DNA of 64,000 bases from Sphingobacterium sp. JB170 (GTDB lineage: Bacteria > Bacteroidota > Bacteroidia > Sphingobacteriales > Sphingobacteriaceae): NCBI RefSeq assembly GCF_900163865.1, contig NZ_FUKU01000041.1, positions 1-64,000 of the forward strand, read 5' to 3'. Position numbers and translations under genes: made by a program. Shown one piece after another: positions 1 to 7,501 of this stretch; within the stretch, counting starts at the first letter, position 1, and the number at the start of each line of letters is the position of its first letter. A model generated the notes under the pieces. The model ran no database searches. It had not been told where the DNA came from and saw only the letters and a list, made by a program, of their open reading frames with translations.

Positions 1-50
1 AGGCGTGTTCGGGACTTACACCCTAGAGTTATTGCCCATGCTGGGCACAC
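1..50 (-). mobile_element. 5' end of a group II intron (probably class C), continuing off the left edge
   Basis: Read on the minus strand from base 50, the sequence starts GTGTGCCCAGCATGGGC and continues, after a short spacer, with AGGGTGTAAGTCCCGAAC. This is the GUGYG 5' splice-site signature followed by the conserved start of domain I. From memory it closely resembles the Oceanobacillus iheyensis group IIC intron start. The bases immediately upstream (57 to 51) are the T-run of an intrinsic terminator, which is the classic insertion site of class C introns. The ribozyme core and any reverse transcriptase gene would lie outside the window, so class and activity are inferred. Confidence 0.8.
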
Positions 51-51
51 C

Positions 52-82
52 AAAAAAGCCCGTCATTTTTCAAAAACGGGCA
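52..82 (-). terminator. Intrinsic terminator of the beta-oxidation operon and apparent intron target
   Basis: On the minus strand GCCCGT (81-76) pairs with ACGGGC (63-58) around a 12-base AT-rich loop and is followed by six T (57-52). It lies 20 bases after the acyl-CoA dehydrogenase stop codon. The putative group II intron begins one base after the T-run. Confidence 0.85.
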
Positions 83-102
83 TCCATCGAAGGGTGAAAA
101 TC

Positions 103-1893
103 TTAGAAACAATATCCGTTTTCCTCGATAAGTTTTTTAGCCACGCGCTGTCTAGCTTCTTTCACATTAAACGGTTCCATTTTTGTGAATCTTCGTAGGC
201 CAGCAAGCATCATTTTTAGTTCATCACCTTCAGCAAAAGAATGTAAGGCCTCTTTACCGGCCACATTCACCTTATCGTGAGCGCCGTACAAATATATCCG
301 AGCCATATCGATAGCATAAACTGCCGCCTGCTCACCTTGTGTATGATAAATTTTTTCGGCCCGCAGCAGAATAGATTCTGCCACATAAGTGAAACCAATT
401 ATATCTGAAATATTCATGAGAATCTCTTCTTCTTTTGCGAGCGACATCATCAGTTTCTGAACTGCCGCACCAGCAATCAATAATCCTGCTTTCTTCAAAT
501 TTGCAATAACTCGTTTTTCGGGCGCAAAGATCTCTTCATCTTGATCAGAAAAATCTGGAATCGCAGTTAACTCGTTTGCTACGGCAGTCGCTGGTCCCAT
601 TAAATCGATTTCCCCTTTCATAGCGCGTTTAAGAAGCATATCAACGATTAGTAATCGATTTACCTCATTGGTCCCTTCAAAGATCCTGTTGATGCGGGCG
701 TCTCGATAAGCTCGTTCCATTGGAGCTTCGGCAGAATAACCCATACCGCCGTATATTTGCACCCCCTCATCGACCACGTAATCGAGCATTTCCGAGCACC
801 AAACTTTAATAATTGCACATTCAATAGCAAACTGTTCTACAGATTTAAGTTTAGCTTTTGCCTCCTCCATACCTCCAGCAACTAAAGCGAGATAGGCGTC
901 GTCAATATTTTGCCCTGCACGATAAGTCGCTGATTCGGTCGCAAATAATCGAGTCGCCATTTCAGCCAACTTATAACGGACCGCGCCAAATTTCGATATC
1001 GGTAAATTAAACTGAATTCTTTCGTTTGCATATTTAGTCGCTTGCGATATCACCGAGCGAGCGGAACCAATTGTAGCTGCCCCGAGTTTAATACGGCCAA
1101 TATTTAAAATATTAACTGCGATTTTAAATCCATTTTCGCGATCGGACAGCATATTTCCTACAGGTACAGCACAATCATTGAAAAACACCTGCCGCGTGGA
1201 TGAACCTTTAATACCTAACTTATGTTCTTCGGGATTCATGGTAATGCCGCCAAAGACTTTTTCCACAATAAATGCTGTTAAATTTTTATCTCCATCGATT
1301 TTTGCGAAAACGATAAAAATATCTGCGAACCCACCATTGGTGATCCACATCTTCTGCCCATTAATCAAATAATGGGTACCTTGCTCGTTTAAAGTAGCCG
1401 ACGTGCGGCCCGAGTTGGCATCAGACCCCGCGTTAGGCTCTGTTAAACAATAAGATGCTTTCCATTCTCCCGTTGTCAGTTTCGGTATGTATTTATCTTT
1501 TTGTTCCTTACTTCCATAATATAAAATTGGCAACGTGCCGATGCCGGTATGCGCCGAAAGCGCTACAGCAAAAGAGTACCCGCCTCCGACGGCGTCGGTA
1601 ACCAGCATGGAGGTGTTAAAATCTTTTCCAAACCCGCCATATTCTTCGGGAATCGACACACCAAGCATCCCCAATTCTCCGGCTTTATCCATTAGGGTTT
1701 GCATCAATCCTTCTTCCTGTGAATCGATACGATCAAGTTTATTTAAGACCTCCGTATCCAGAAAATCCAAACATGTCTGACGGATCATTTTCGCCTCTTC
1801 ATCGAATTCCTCGGGTATAAAAATATCTGTATATGCCGTCTCGCGGATTACAAACTCTCCTCCTTTTATTGCAATTTTCTCTGCCATATCCAT
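103..1893 (-). CDS. Acyl-CoA dehydrogenase, long form (596 aa)
   Basis: This FAD-dependent enzyme performs the first step of beta-oxidation, making trans-2-enoyl-CoA. The N-terminal, middle and C-terminal acyl-CoA dehydrogenase domains occupy roughly residues 35-425. The motif YCLTEPNAGSDA marks the FAD/substrate region, and IFEGTNEVNR carries the likely catalytic base Glu406. About 170 further residues follow, as in VLCAD/ACAD9-type and many Bacteroidetes homologues, so the 596 aa length is normal for the long subfamily. It is the last gene of the MarR-FadB-thiolase operon (23-base gap to the thiolase) and is followed by an intrinsic terminator. Chain-length preference cannot be read from the sequence. 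Met3 is an alternative start. Confidence 0.93.
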   Translation of the reverse strand: MDMAEKIAIKGGEFVIRETAYTDIFIPEEFDEEAKMIRQTCLDFLDTEVLNKLDRIDSQEEGLMQTLMDKAGELGMLGVSIPEEYGGFGKDFNTSMLVTDAVGGGYSFAVALSAHTGIGTLPILYYGSKEQKDKYIPKLTTGEWKASYCLTEPNAGSDANSGRTSATLNEQGTHYLINGQKMWITNGGFADIFIVFAKIDGDKNLTAFIVEKVFGGITMNPEEHKLGIKGSSTRQVFFNDCAVPVGNMLSDRENGFKIAVNILNIGRIKLGAATIGSARSVISQATKYANERIQFNLPISKFGAVRYKLAEMATRLFATESATYRAGQNIDDAYLALVAGGMEEAKAKLKSVEQFAIECAIIKVWCSEMLDYVVDEGVQIYGGMGYSAEAPMERAYRDARINRIFEGTNEVNRLLIVDMLLKRAMKGEIDLMGPATAVANELTAIPDFSDQDEEIFAPEKRVIANLKKAGLLIAGAAVQKLMMSLAKEEEILMNISDIIGFTYVAESILLRAEKIYHTQGEQAAVYAIDMARIYLYGAHDKVNVAGKEALHSFAEGDELKMMLAGLRRFTKMEPFNVKEARQRVAKKLIEENGYCF

Positions 1894-1916
1894 TTTTAAT
1901 TATTACAACATTCTCA

Positions 1917-3089
1917 TTATAACATTTCAAATATGCCTGCTGCACCTTGACCAGTACCGACACACATCGTTACCATACCGTATTTTTCCCCGCGCCGCTT
2001 CAAATCATTTAAGACTTGAACCGTAAGCTTCGCTCCTGTACAGCCCAGGGGGTGACCAAGAGCAATGGCACCACCATTGATATTCACCCGCGTATGGTCT
2101 AGCTCTAACTCACGAATAACCGCTAAGGACTGGGACGCGAAGGCTTCATTCAACTCAATAAGATCAATATCCTCTTTCCGCAAATTGGCTTGCTTTAATG
2201 CTTTTGGAATCGCCGCGATAGGCCCAATCCCCATAATTCTTGGTGGCACACCCGCGACAGAAAAACTTACCAATCGCGCGATAGGTTCTACGTTCAACTC
2301 CTTTAACCTTTTTTCCGAGACGACTAAAACAAAAGCCGCACCGTCCGAGGTTTGCGAGGAATTCCCTGCCGTCACGCACCCATTCGCAGCGAACACGGGC
2401 CGGAGCTTCGCAAGCGCTTCAAGGTTCGAATCTGGTCGCGGTCCCTCATCAGTATCGACCACATATTCTCTGCTGGAAATTTTACCTGATTTAATATAGT
2501 TTTCTTTTATGTTGATCGGAACAATCCCCGACTGGAAGTGTCCTTCTTTAATCGCTGCAGTCGCTTTTTTATGTGAATTCAAAGCAAATGCATCTTGATC
2601 CTCGCGTGATACATTAAACTCTTTAGCAACTGCTTCTGCTGTCAATCCCATACCCCAATACCAATCAGGGTGTTCTTTTGCCACTACCGGATTCGGAACA
2701 ATCTTCCACCCGCCAAAAGGCATGCCGGACATCACTTCCACACCGCCGGCGATAATACAGTCGGCCATCCCCGCTTTAATCTTAGCGACGGCAGTTGCAA
2801 TCGTCTCTAGCCCAGAGGCACAATAACGATTTACAGTAACCCCAGGCACCTTCTCCGTGTTTAACCCCATAAGGGAAATCAAACGACCAACATTCAACCC
2901 TTGTTCCGCCTCTGGCATGGCATTGCCCACAATAACATCGTCAATTTGCTCTACATCCAAATTCGGAACACTAGACACCATGTGTTGTATCACTTCCGAT
3001 GCGAGATCGTCTGCCCGCATAAAGCGAAAGACACCACGGGGAGCTTTTCCTATTGCTGTTCTATAACCTGCTATGATATATGCTTCCAT
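1917..3089 (-). CDS. Acetyl-CoA C-acyltransferase (thiolase)
   Basis: This enzyme performs the last step of beta-oxidation, cleaving 3-ketoacyl-CoA to acetyl-CoA and a shortened acyl-CoA. At 390 aa it has the usual thiolase length. The nucleophile Cys90 lies in NRYCASGLET. The C-terminal GGAIALGHPLGCTGA motif supplies the catalytic His, and CVGTGQGAAGIFE holds the second Cys. It is third in the operon, after the bifunctional dehydrogenase/hydratase and before the acyl-CoA dehydrogenase, so it is expected to act in degradation. A 99-base gap upstream contains a small inverted repeat that could modulate expression. Acetoacetyl-CoA thiolase activity is possible, but the context favours 3-ketoacyl-CoA thiolase. 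Confidence 0.93.
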   Translation of the reverse strand: MEAYIIAGYRTAIGKAPRGVFRFMRADDLASEVIQHMVSSVPNLDVEQIDDVIVGNAMPEAEQGLNVGRLISLMGLNTEKVPGVTVNRYCASGLETIATAVAKIKAGMADCIIAGGVEVMSGMPFGGWKIVPNPVVAKEHPDWYWGMGLTAEAVAKEFNVSREDQDAFALNSHKKATAAIKEGHFQSGIVPINIKENYIKSGKISSREYVVDTDEGPRPDSNLEALAKLRPVFAANGCVTAGNSSQTSDGAAFVLVVSEKRLKELNVEPIARLVSFSVAGVPPRIMGIGPIAAIPKALKQANLRKEDIDLIELNEAFASQSLAVIRELELDHTRVNINGGAIALGHPLGCTGAKLTVQVLNDLKRRGEKYGMVTMCVGTGQGAAGIFEML

Positions 3090-3104
3090 AATGATCTATT
3101 TTAC

Positions 3105-3132
3105 AGTGCAACACTCGAATACTCATTGCACT
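3105..3132. repeat. Small inverted repeat between thiolase and FadB-like genes
   Basis: AGTGCAA at 3105-3111 and TTGCACT at 3126-3132 form a perfect 7-bp inverted repeat around a 14-base loop. It sits 16 bases upstream of the thiolase start, in the only sizeable gap of this operon. No T-run follows, so it is not a terminator. It could be an mRNA-processing hairpin or an operator half-site pair; its function is unknown. Confidence 0.3.
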
Positions 3133-3188
3133 TCTTGACTGTTGCTTAAAATGTTATAAATTCCAATTACTTTTCTACCATTAAACCC

Positions 3189-5615
3189 TTAGTTCCTCAA
3201 AGGTTTCCCTTTAGTCAACATGTGCTGAAAGCGCTCCAGAGTTTTTCTTTCCCGGCATAGTTCTAAAAACGCTTTGCGTTCCATATCGAGTAAGTATTGC
3301 TCGGAAACTTCTGTTGGTGCTGAAAGATCCCCACCACACATCACCCATCCCAATTTCTCGGAAATTTTTTTGTCGTGATCGGAAATATATCCACCAGCAT
3401 GCATGGAAGAGGCACCTACATACACAATGCCGAGCCCCTGGTTTCCAAGCACTTTTATATTCGTACGTGGCGCAGGTTGAACGTAACCCGCATTAGCCAG
3501 ATCGAGCGCTTTGGCCTTGGCCTCAGCGAGCAAACGTTTACGATTCATCGTAATTGCGAATTTTCCTTTTTGTAGATAACCAAGCTCATAGGCTTCGACA
3601 GCCGAGGTCGATACTTTTGCTTGCCCAATGGTTAAAAAACGATCCTTCAACGTGTTTTGTACGATTTGATCGGCTTTGTATTCATCCGAAGCGCGCAAGG
3701 CGAACTCCTTTGATCCTCCGCCGCCCGGGATGACGCCAACACCGAACTCAACGAGTCCCATATATGTTTCAGCATGGAGCTGCACAAAATCCGCATGCAT
3801 CGAGAATTCACATCCACCACCTAGGGTCATTTGAAATGGAGCTGCCACTACTGGAATCGACGAGTACCGAATTCGCATCGCCGTATTCTGGAACATTTGC
3901 ACAGCCGTATTCAGTTCATCGTAATCTTGCTCGACAGCCATCATAAAAATCAGCCCGATGTTGGCTCCCGCTGAGAAATTTTCACCATCATTGGCGATCA
4001 CAAGTCCTTTATAGTCCTTTTCCGCCATATCTATTGCTTTATTGATTCCTTGAATGACCTCACCGCCTATCGTGTTCATCTTAGTGTGGAACTCGCAGTT
4101 CAAAATACCATCCCCTAAATCGGTGATGGTCACACCACTGTTTTCCCATACCGTATTGCTTTGGCGAATATGATCGAGCACAATCAAATTTTCCGAGCCA
4201 GGAATGGGTTTATATGATTTTGATGCTATGTCATAGTAGTGCTTTACACCACTTTGTATCGTATAGAAGGATTCAAAACCCGTTTCTAACATCTCGAGTA
4301 CCCAAGGGGCAACTTCGCCAGTCTGCCCTTCGAGCCGCTTCTCCTGGTTTTTTATTTTATCGAGTGTTTCGCGCACGCCTAGTGCGTCCCACACCTCAAA
4401 TGGACCTAATTCCCACCCAAAACCAGCGCGCATCGCATCATCGATACGGTAGAAATCATCCGTAATTTCCGGCACCCGTCGTGAAACGTATTCAAAAAGA
4501 GGGTAGTGCATCGCGCGAAAAAATTCTGCCGCTTTGTCATCACCCTGTTCATAAACCTTCATACGTTTACGAATATCGTCGATCGGTTTTGTTGCTTCCA
4601 AGGTGGTCGATTTTATTTTCTTCTGCGGACCGTACGTAAGGGTCTTCAAGTCCAACGACAAAATGATTGATTGCCCCTTGTCATCTTTCTCTTTCTTATA
4701 AAACCCTTGCTTTGTCTTCTCACCGAGCCATTTATTTTCCACCATGTCGGTCACGAACGCCGGTAAACTAAACACACCTTTTGCTTCGTCCTCCGGTGCA
4801 TTTTGCGTAAGCCCCGAAGCAACGTTCACCAACGTATCTAGACCAACAACATCTGCGGTTCGAAATGTAGCGGATTTCGGGTGTCCCATTGCTGGACCGG
4901 TATATTTATCCACTTCTTCCACCGTTAATTCTAAGGATTCAACAAGGTGCGTAATTGTAAGCATCGAATATACCCCGATTCTATTCCCTATAAATGCGGG
5001 TGTATCTTTACACAAGACAACAGTTTTGCCGAGTAATTTATCCCCAAAATCCAGGAGAAAATCAACAACATCGGGATCGGTGTCTGGCGTAGGAATAACC
5101 TCCAATAATTCCAAATATCGTGGTGGATTAAAAAAATGGGTCCCGCAAAAATTAGCTTTAAAATCCTCGGAACGATCTTCCGTCATCATGTGGATAGGAA
5201 TTCCAGAGGTATTCGAAGTAATGAGCGTGCCGGGCTGTCTAAATTGTTCAACCTGATCAAACACGGACTTTTTTATATCCAAACGCTCCACGACCACCTC
5301 AATCACCCAGTCACAACTCGCTATATCTTTCATGTTATCATCAAAGTTTCCCGTTTTTATGCGCGAAACGAGGCTTTTACTATAGATTGGAGAGGGATTT
5401 GTTTTCAGCGCCGTATCGAGCGATTGGTTGACGATGCGGTTACGCACGTTCGGGTGTTGCAAGTCAAGCCCCTTACCCTGCTCTGCGGGCAAAAGCTCAC
5501 GTGGAACAATATCCAATAGGAGTACCTCGACTCCAATATTTGCGAAATGACACGCAATTCTTGAGCCCATAATACCGGAGCCCAATACCGCAACTTTCTT
5601 AATATGTCTGTTCAT
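3189..5615 (-). CDS. Bifunctional 3-hydroxyacyl-CoA dehydrogenase / enoyl-CoA hydratase
   Basis: This fused enzyme carries out the two middle steps of beta-oxidation. The 808 aa begin with an NAD-binding Rossmann fold (VAVLGSGIMGSRIACHFA, residues about 9-26). The 3-hydroxyacyl-CoA dehydrogenase domain runs to about residue 440, including GTHFFNPPRYLELLEV. A crotonase-fold hydratase occupies roughly residues 490-700, with an oxyanion-hole segment FSAGANIG and GLVEFGVGVIPGGGGSKE. The dehydrogenase-first order is the reverse of E. coli FadB and is typical of many Bacteroidetes proteins. It lies 26 bases after the MarR gene, implying a single regulated operon with the thiolase and acyl-CoA dehydrogenase. 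Confidence 0.93.
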   Translation of the reverse strand: MNRHIKKVAVLGSGIMGSRIACHFANIGVEVLLLDIVPRELLPAEQGKGLDLQHPNVRNRIVNQSLDTALKTNPSPIYSKSLVSRIKTGNFDDNMKDIASCDWVIEVVVERLDIKKSVFDQVEQFRQPGTLITSNTSGIPIHMMTEDRSEDFKANFCGTHFFNPPRYLELLEVIPTPDTDPDVVDFLLDFGDKLLGKTVVLCKDTPAFIGNRIGVYSMLTITHLVESLELTVEEVDKYTGPAMGHPKSATFRTADVVGLDTLVNVASGLTQNAPEDEAKGVFSLPAFVTDMVENKWLGEKTKQGFYKKEKDDKGQSIILSLDLKTLTYGPQKKIKSTTLEATKPIDDIRKRMKVYEQGDDKAAEFFRAMHYPLFEYVSRRVPEITDDFYRIDDAMRAGFGWELGPFEVWDALGVRETLDKIKNQEKRLEGQTGEVAPWVLEMLETGFESFYTIQSGVKHYYDIASKSYKPIPGSENLIVLDHIRQSNTVWENSGVTITDLGDGILNCEFHTKMNTIGGEVIQGINKAIDMAEKDYKGLVIANDGENFSAGANIGLIFMMAVEQDYDELNTAVQMFQNTAMRIRYSSIPVVAAPFQMTLGGGCEFSMHADFVQLHAETYMGLVEFGVGVIPGGGGSKEFALRASDEYKADQIVQNTLKDRFLTIGQAKVSTSAVEAYELGYLQKGKFAITMNRKRLLAEAKAKALDLANAGYVQPAPRTNIKVLGNQGLGIVYVGASSMHAGGYISDHDKKISEKLGWVMCGGDLSAPTEVSEQYLLDMERKAFLELCRERKTLERFQHMLTKGKPLRN

Positions 5616-5641
5616 CTTAATTATATTTTCACGTTTACAAT

Positions 5642-6091
5642 TTAATCGACTCCTTCATTCACCTGCGGGTCGTAATCCGCTGCGAGCGTATTTACTTTTT
5701 GCAATAGTGTAACAAGCATATCGCGCTCCTTTTTTGAAATTGCCGATTCCAAATAATCATTAAACTCGCGCACAACATCTTTCGCAATCTTTCGCTTTTG
5801 TTGACCTAATTCAGTGAGATAAACTTTTACCGAACGTTTGTCCTGCGCATTTACCTCTCGGTATATAAACCCTAAAGTTTCCAAGTTGTTCAGTACCCGG
5901 GAAAGTGATGTCGTTTTTACGCCTGTCGAATTCGCTATCTGCGAAACGGAACTCCCCTCCCGATGGATGTTGATAAGGATATAACCCGCCGCTTGCGTGA
6001 ATCCAAATTGCGAAGCAATGAGATTGTATTTATTAGCAACGGTTTGCCAACTTGTTTTTAGAAAATAATCAATTGTATTAGCATGGCTCAT
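5642..6091 (-). CDS. MarR-family transcriptional regulator of the beta-oxidation operon
   Basis: This 149 aa winged-helix regulator is the first gene of the operon. The recognition region lies around SSVSQIANSTGVKTTSLSRV (about residues 46-65), followed by the MarR wing region (YREVNAQDKRSVKVYLTELG). The C-terminal helices would form the dimer interface. Its place 26 bases upstream of three fatty-acid degradation genes suggests that it represses them and is relieved by an acyl-CoA or fatty-acid ligand (inference). A palindrome just upstream of its start is a candidate autoregulatory operator. Confidence 0.9.
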   Translation of the reverse strand: MSHANTIDYFLKTSWQTVANKYNLIASQFGFTQAAGYILINIHREGSSVSQIANSTGVKTTSLSRVLNNLETLGFIYREVNAQDKRSVKVYLTELGQQKRKIAKDVVREFNDYLESAISKKERDMLVTLLQKVNTLAADYDPQVNEGVD

Positions 6092-6112
6092 AATTAGACG
6101 TATATTTTTTAC

Positions 6113-6124
6113 TATGCAAGCATA
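6113..6124. promoter_or_regulatory. Candidate MarR operator
   Basis: TATGC-AA-GCATA is a 5-bp inverted repeat with a 2-base centre, 22 bases upstream of the marR start. It is preceded on the minus strand by TTTG, a plausible -33 element, and would therefore overlap the operon promoter. MarR proteins commonly bind short AT-rich palindromes in their own promoters. The assignment is inferred from position and symmetry only. Confidence 0.4.
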
Positions 6125-6345
6125 TCAAATTTAAAGGATTACATTGAATAATCAAACTCTTTTCTTCGATAATTGGCAAACCTGGCCGTAATGCAACAAA
6201 ATCAACCATTCCTCACCCTAAGATAAACAAATAGCTACCGCAGGACCTCATTGTGGAAAACTTTTAACTACTGAGCTTATAGCTGTTAGGTTAAAAAATA
6301 CTTGCGTTTTGCACAAGCCATTAATATAAACTAAGAATATTCGCT

Positions 6346-6353
6346 TAACTTTG
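6346..6353 (+). promoter_or_regulatory. Candidate Bacteroidetes -7 element for the oxygenase gene
   Basis: TAACTTTG matches the Bacteroidetes -7 consensus TAnnTTTG and ends 19 bases before the start codon at 6373. No convincing TTG element is seen 19-21 bases upstream, so the promoter call is tentative. Confidence 0.35.
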
Positions 6354-6372
6354 TCTGATAAAATTCAAGCAT

Positions 6373-7335
6373 ATGGCATTAGTAAATATCCCGCGACTCG
6401 ATTTGCTTCAATTCACTAAGGGAGGTATCGAAGAACGGCAGGCGTTCATACAAAATTTAGGAAGAGCCTTTAATGAAACGGGGTTTGTAACGATCGCTGG
6501 GCACGGGTTAAGTTCCGATTTGATAAGTGAACTTTATCAAACAGTAAAAGCTTTCTTCGATCAACCCGAAGCGATTAAGAGCAAATATGAATTTCCCGAA
6601 CTCGCTGGGCAGCGGGGATACACATCCAAAGGCAAAGAAAAAGCTAAAGATGCAAACACCCCAGATCTAAAAGAATTTTGGCAGCGCGGGCAAACGATAG
6701 TTAATCAAGCCTATTCAAAAACAGAATTTCCAGATAATGCGGTCGTCGAGGAGCTACCTCGCTTTAACGACGTAACCGCTGAAATTTACAAAAAGCTTGA
6801 AGATGCAGGTCGCGCGCTGTTAAAGGCTATTGCCTCGTACCTTGAGCTTGAGGAAAATTACTTTGAACAATATGTAGTAAACGGAAATTCGATCCTCCGG
6901 GCAATCCATTATTTTCCTATTGAGAACCCAGATGCAATTTCTGCCGATGCCGTTCGCGCGGGTGCACACGAAGACATTAACCTGATTACGTTGTTGATTG
7001 GCGCCAGCGCCGATGGGCTAGAAGTGTTAACCAAAGAAGGTGACTGGTTTCCTATTAAAGCTCACGGTGAGGACATCGTGGTAAATGTAGGCGATATGTT
7101 GCAGCGCCTGACCAACAATAAACTTAAGTCGACAACGCACCGCGTGGTAAATCCACCAAAAGAGCAATTAAAGACGTCGCGCTACTCGGTTCCTTTTTTC
7201 CTTCACCCAAAATCTACAATGAGCCTCGCTAGTCTAGACTCCTGTATTTCCCAAGACCATCCTAAAGTATACGAAGATTATACCGCAGGTCAATATCTAG
7301 ATGAGCGTCTGCGTGAGATCGGTTTAAAAATGTAA
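6373..7335 (+). CDS. Isopenicillin-N-synthase-family 2-oxoglutarate/Fe(II) dioxygenase
   Basis: This 320 aa soluble oxygenase has the jelly-roll fold of the IPNS-like family. The N-terminal DIOX_N segment covers about residues 1-120. The iron ligands are His199 and Asp201 (AHEDIN) and His256 (TTHRVV). Arg270-Tyr-Ser272 forms the RxS motif that binds the 2-oxoglutarate carboxylate in 2OG enzymes. The gene stands alone between the divergent MarR operon and a two-component system, and a strong terminator follows it. Homologues of this length are widespread with unknown substrates. Nothing nearby indicates beta-lactam biosynthesis, so the substrate is left open. Confidence 0.85.
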   Translation: MALVNIPRLDLLQFTKGGIEERQAFIQNLGRAFNETGFVTIAGHGLSSDLISELYQTVKAFFDQPEAIKSKYEFPELAGQRGYTSKGKEKAKDANTPDLKEFWQRGQTIVNQAYSKTEFPDNAVVEELPRFNDVTAEIYKKLEDAGRALLKAIASYLELEENYFEQYVVNGNSILRAIHYFPIENPDAISADAVRAGAHEDINLITLLIGASADGLEVLTKEGDWFPIKAHGEDIVVNVGDMLQRLTNNKLKSTTHRVVNPPKEQLKTSRYSVPFFLHPKSTMSLASLDSCISQDHPKVYEDYTAGQYLDERLREIGLKM

Positions 7336-7354
7336 TCGAAAAAACAAGCAAAAC

Positions 7355-7396
7355 AAACCCAACATGGCGTATCAATTAATCGACATGTTGGGTTTT
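7355..7396 (+). terminator. Intrinsic terminator after the dioxygenase
   Basis: AAACCCAACATG (7355-7366) pairs with CATGTTGGGTTT (7384-7395) around a 17-base loop; the sequence then runs T, C, T. It lies 20 bases after the stop codon and separates the oxygenase from the histidine kinase gene. Confidence 0.75.
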
Positions 7397-7488
7397 CTAA
7401 TTTAATTCGGGTAGTTTGCAGATAAACACATTAAATACAAACGCTTGTTAAAATGTGTTAAATGAAATGTTTAACAGTTTAGCATCTC

Positions 7489-7496
7489 TACTTTTG
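7489..7496 (+). promoter_or_regulatory. Candidate -7 element placing the kinase start at the transcript 5' end
   Basis: TACTTTTG matches TAnnTTTG and ends 6 bases before the ATG at 7502, so the transcript would be leaderless or nearly so. No clear TTG element is visible at -33. The same close spacing is seen before gltX and before the protein tyrosine phosphatase gene. Confidence 0.4.
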
Positions 7497-7501
7497 TAAA
7501 A

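Noticed and set aside
2..97. Open plus-strand frame from the left edge ending in TGA at 95-97, which could look like the C-terminus of a gene
   Set aside because: It runs through the terminator stem-loop and the conserved group II intron start on the opposite strand, and the peptide resembles no family.
4744..5256. 170-codon plus-strand frame opposite the FadB-like gene
   Set aside because: It is a shadow of a conserved coding frame on the minus strand, with no recognisable domain. The same applies to frames at 2065-2499, 11452-11895 and 59958-60461.
6373..7335. Isopenicillin N synthase of a beta-lactam pathway
   Set aside because: Only the fold and iron ligands match; there is no peptide synthetase or acyltransferase beside it.
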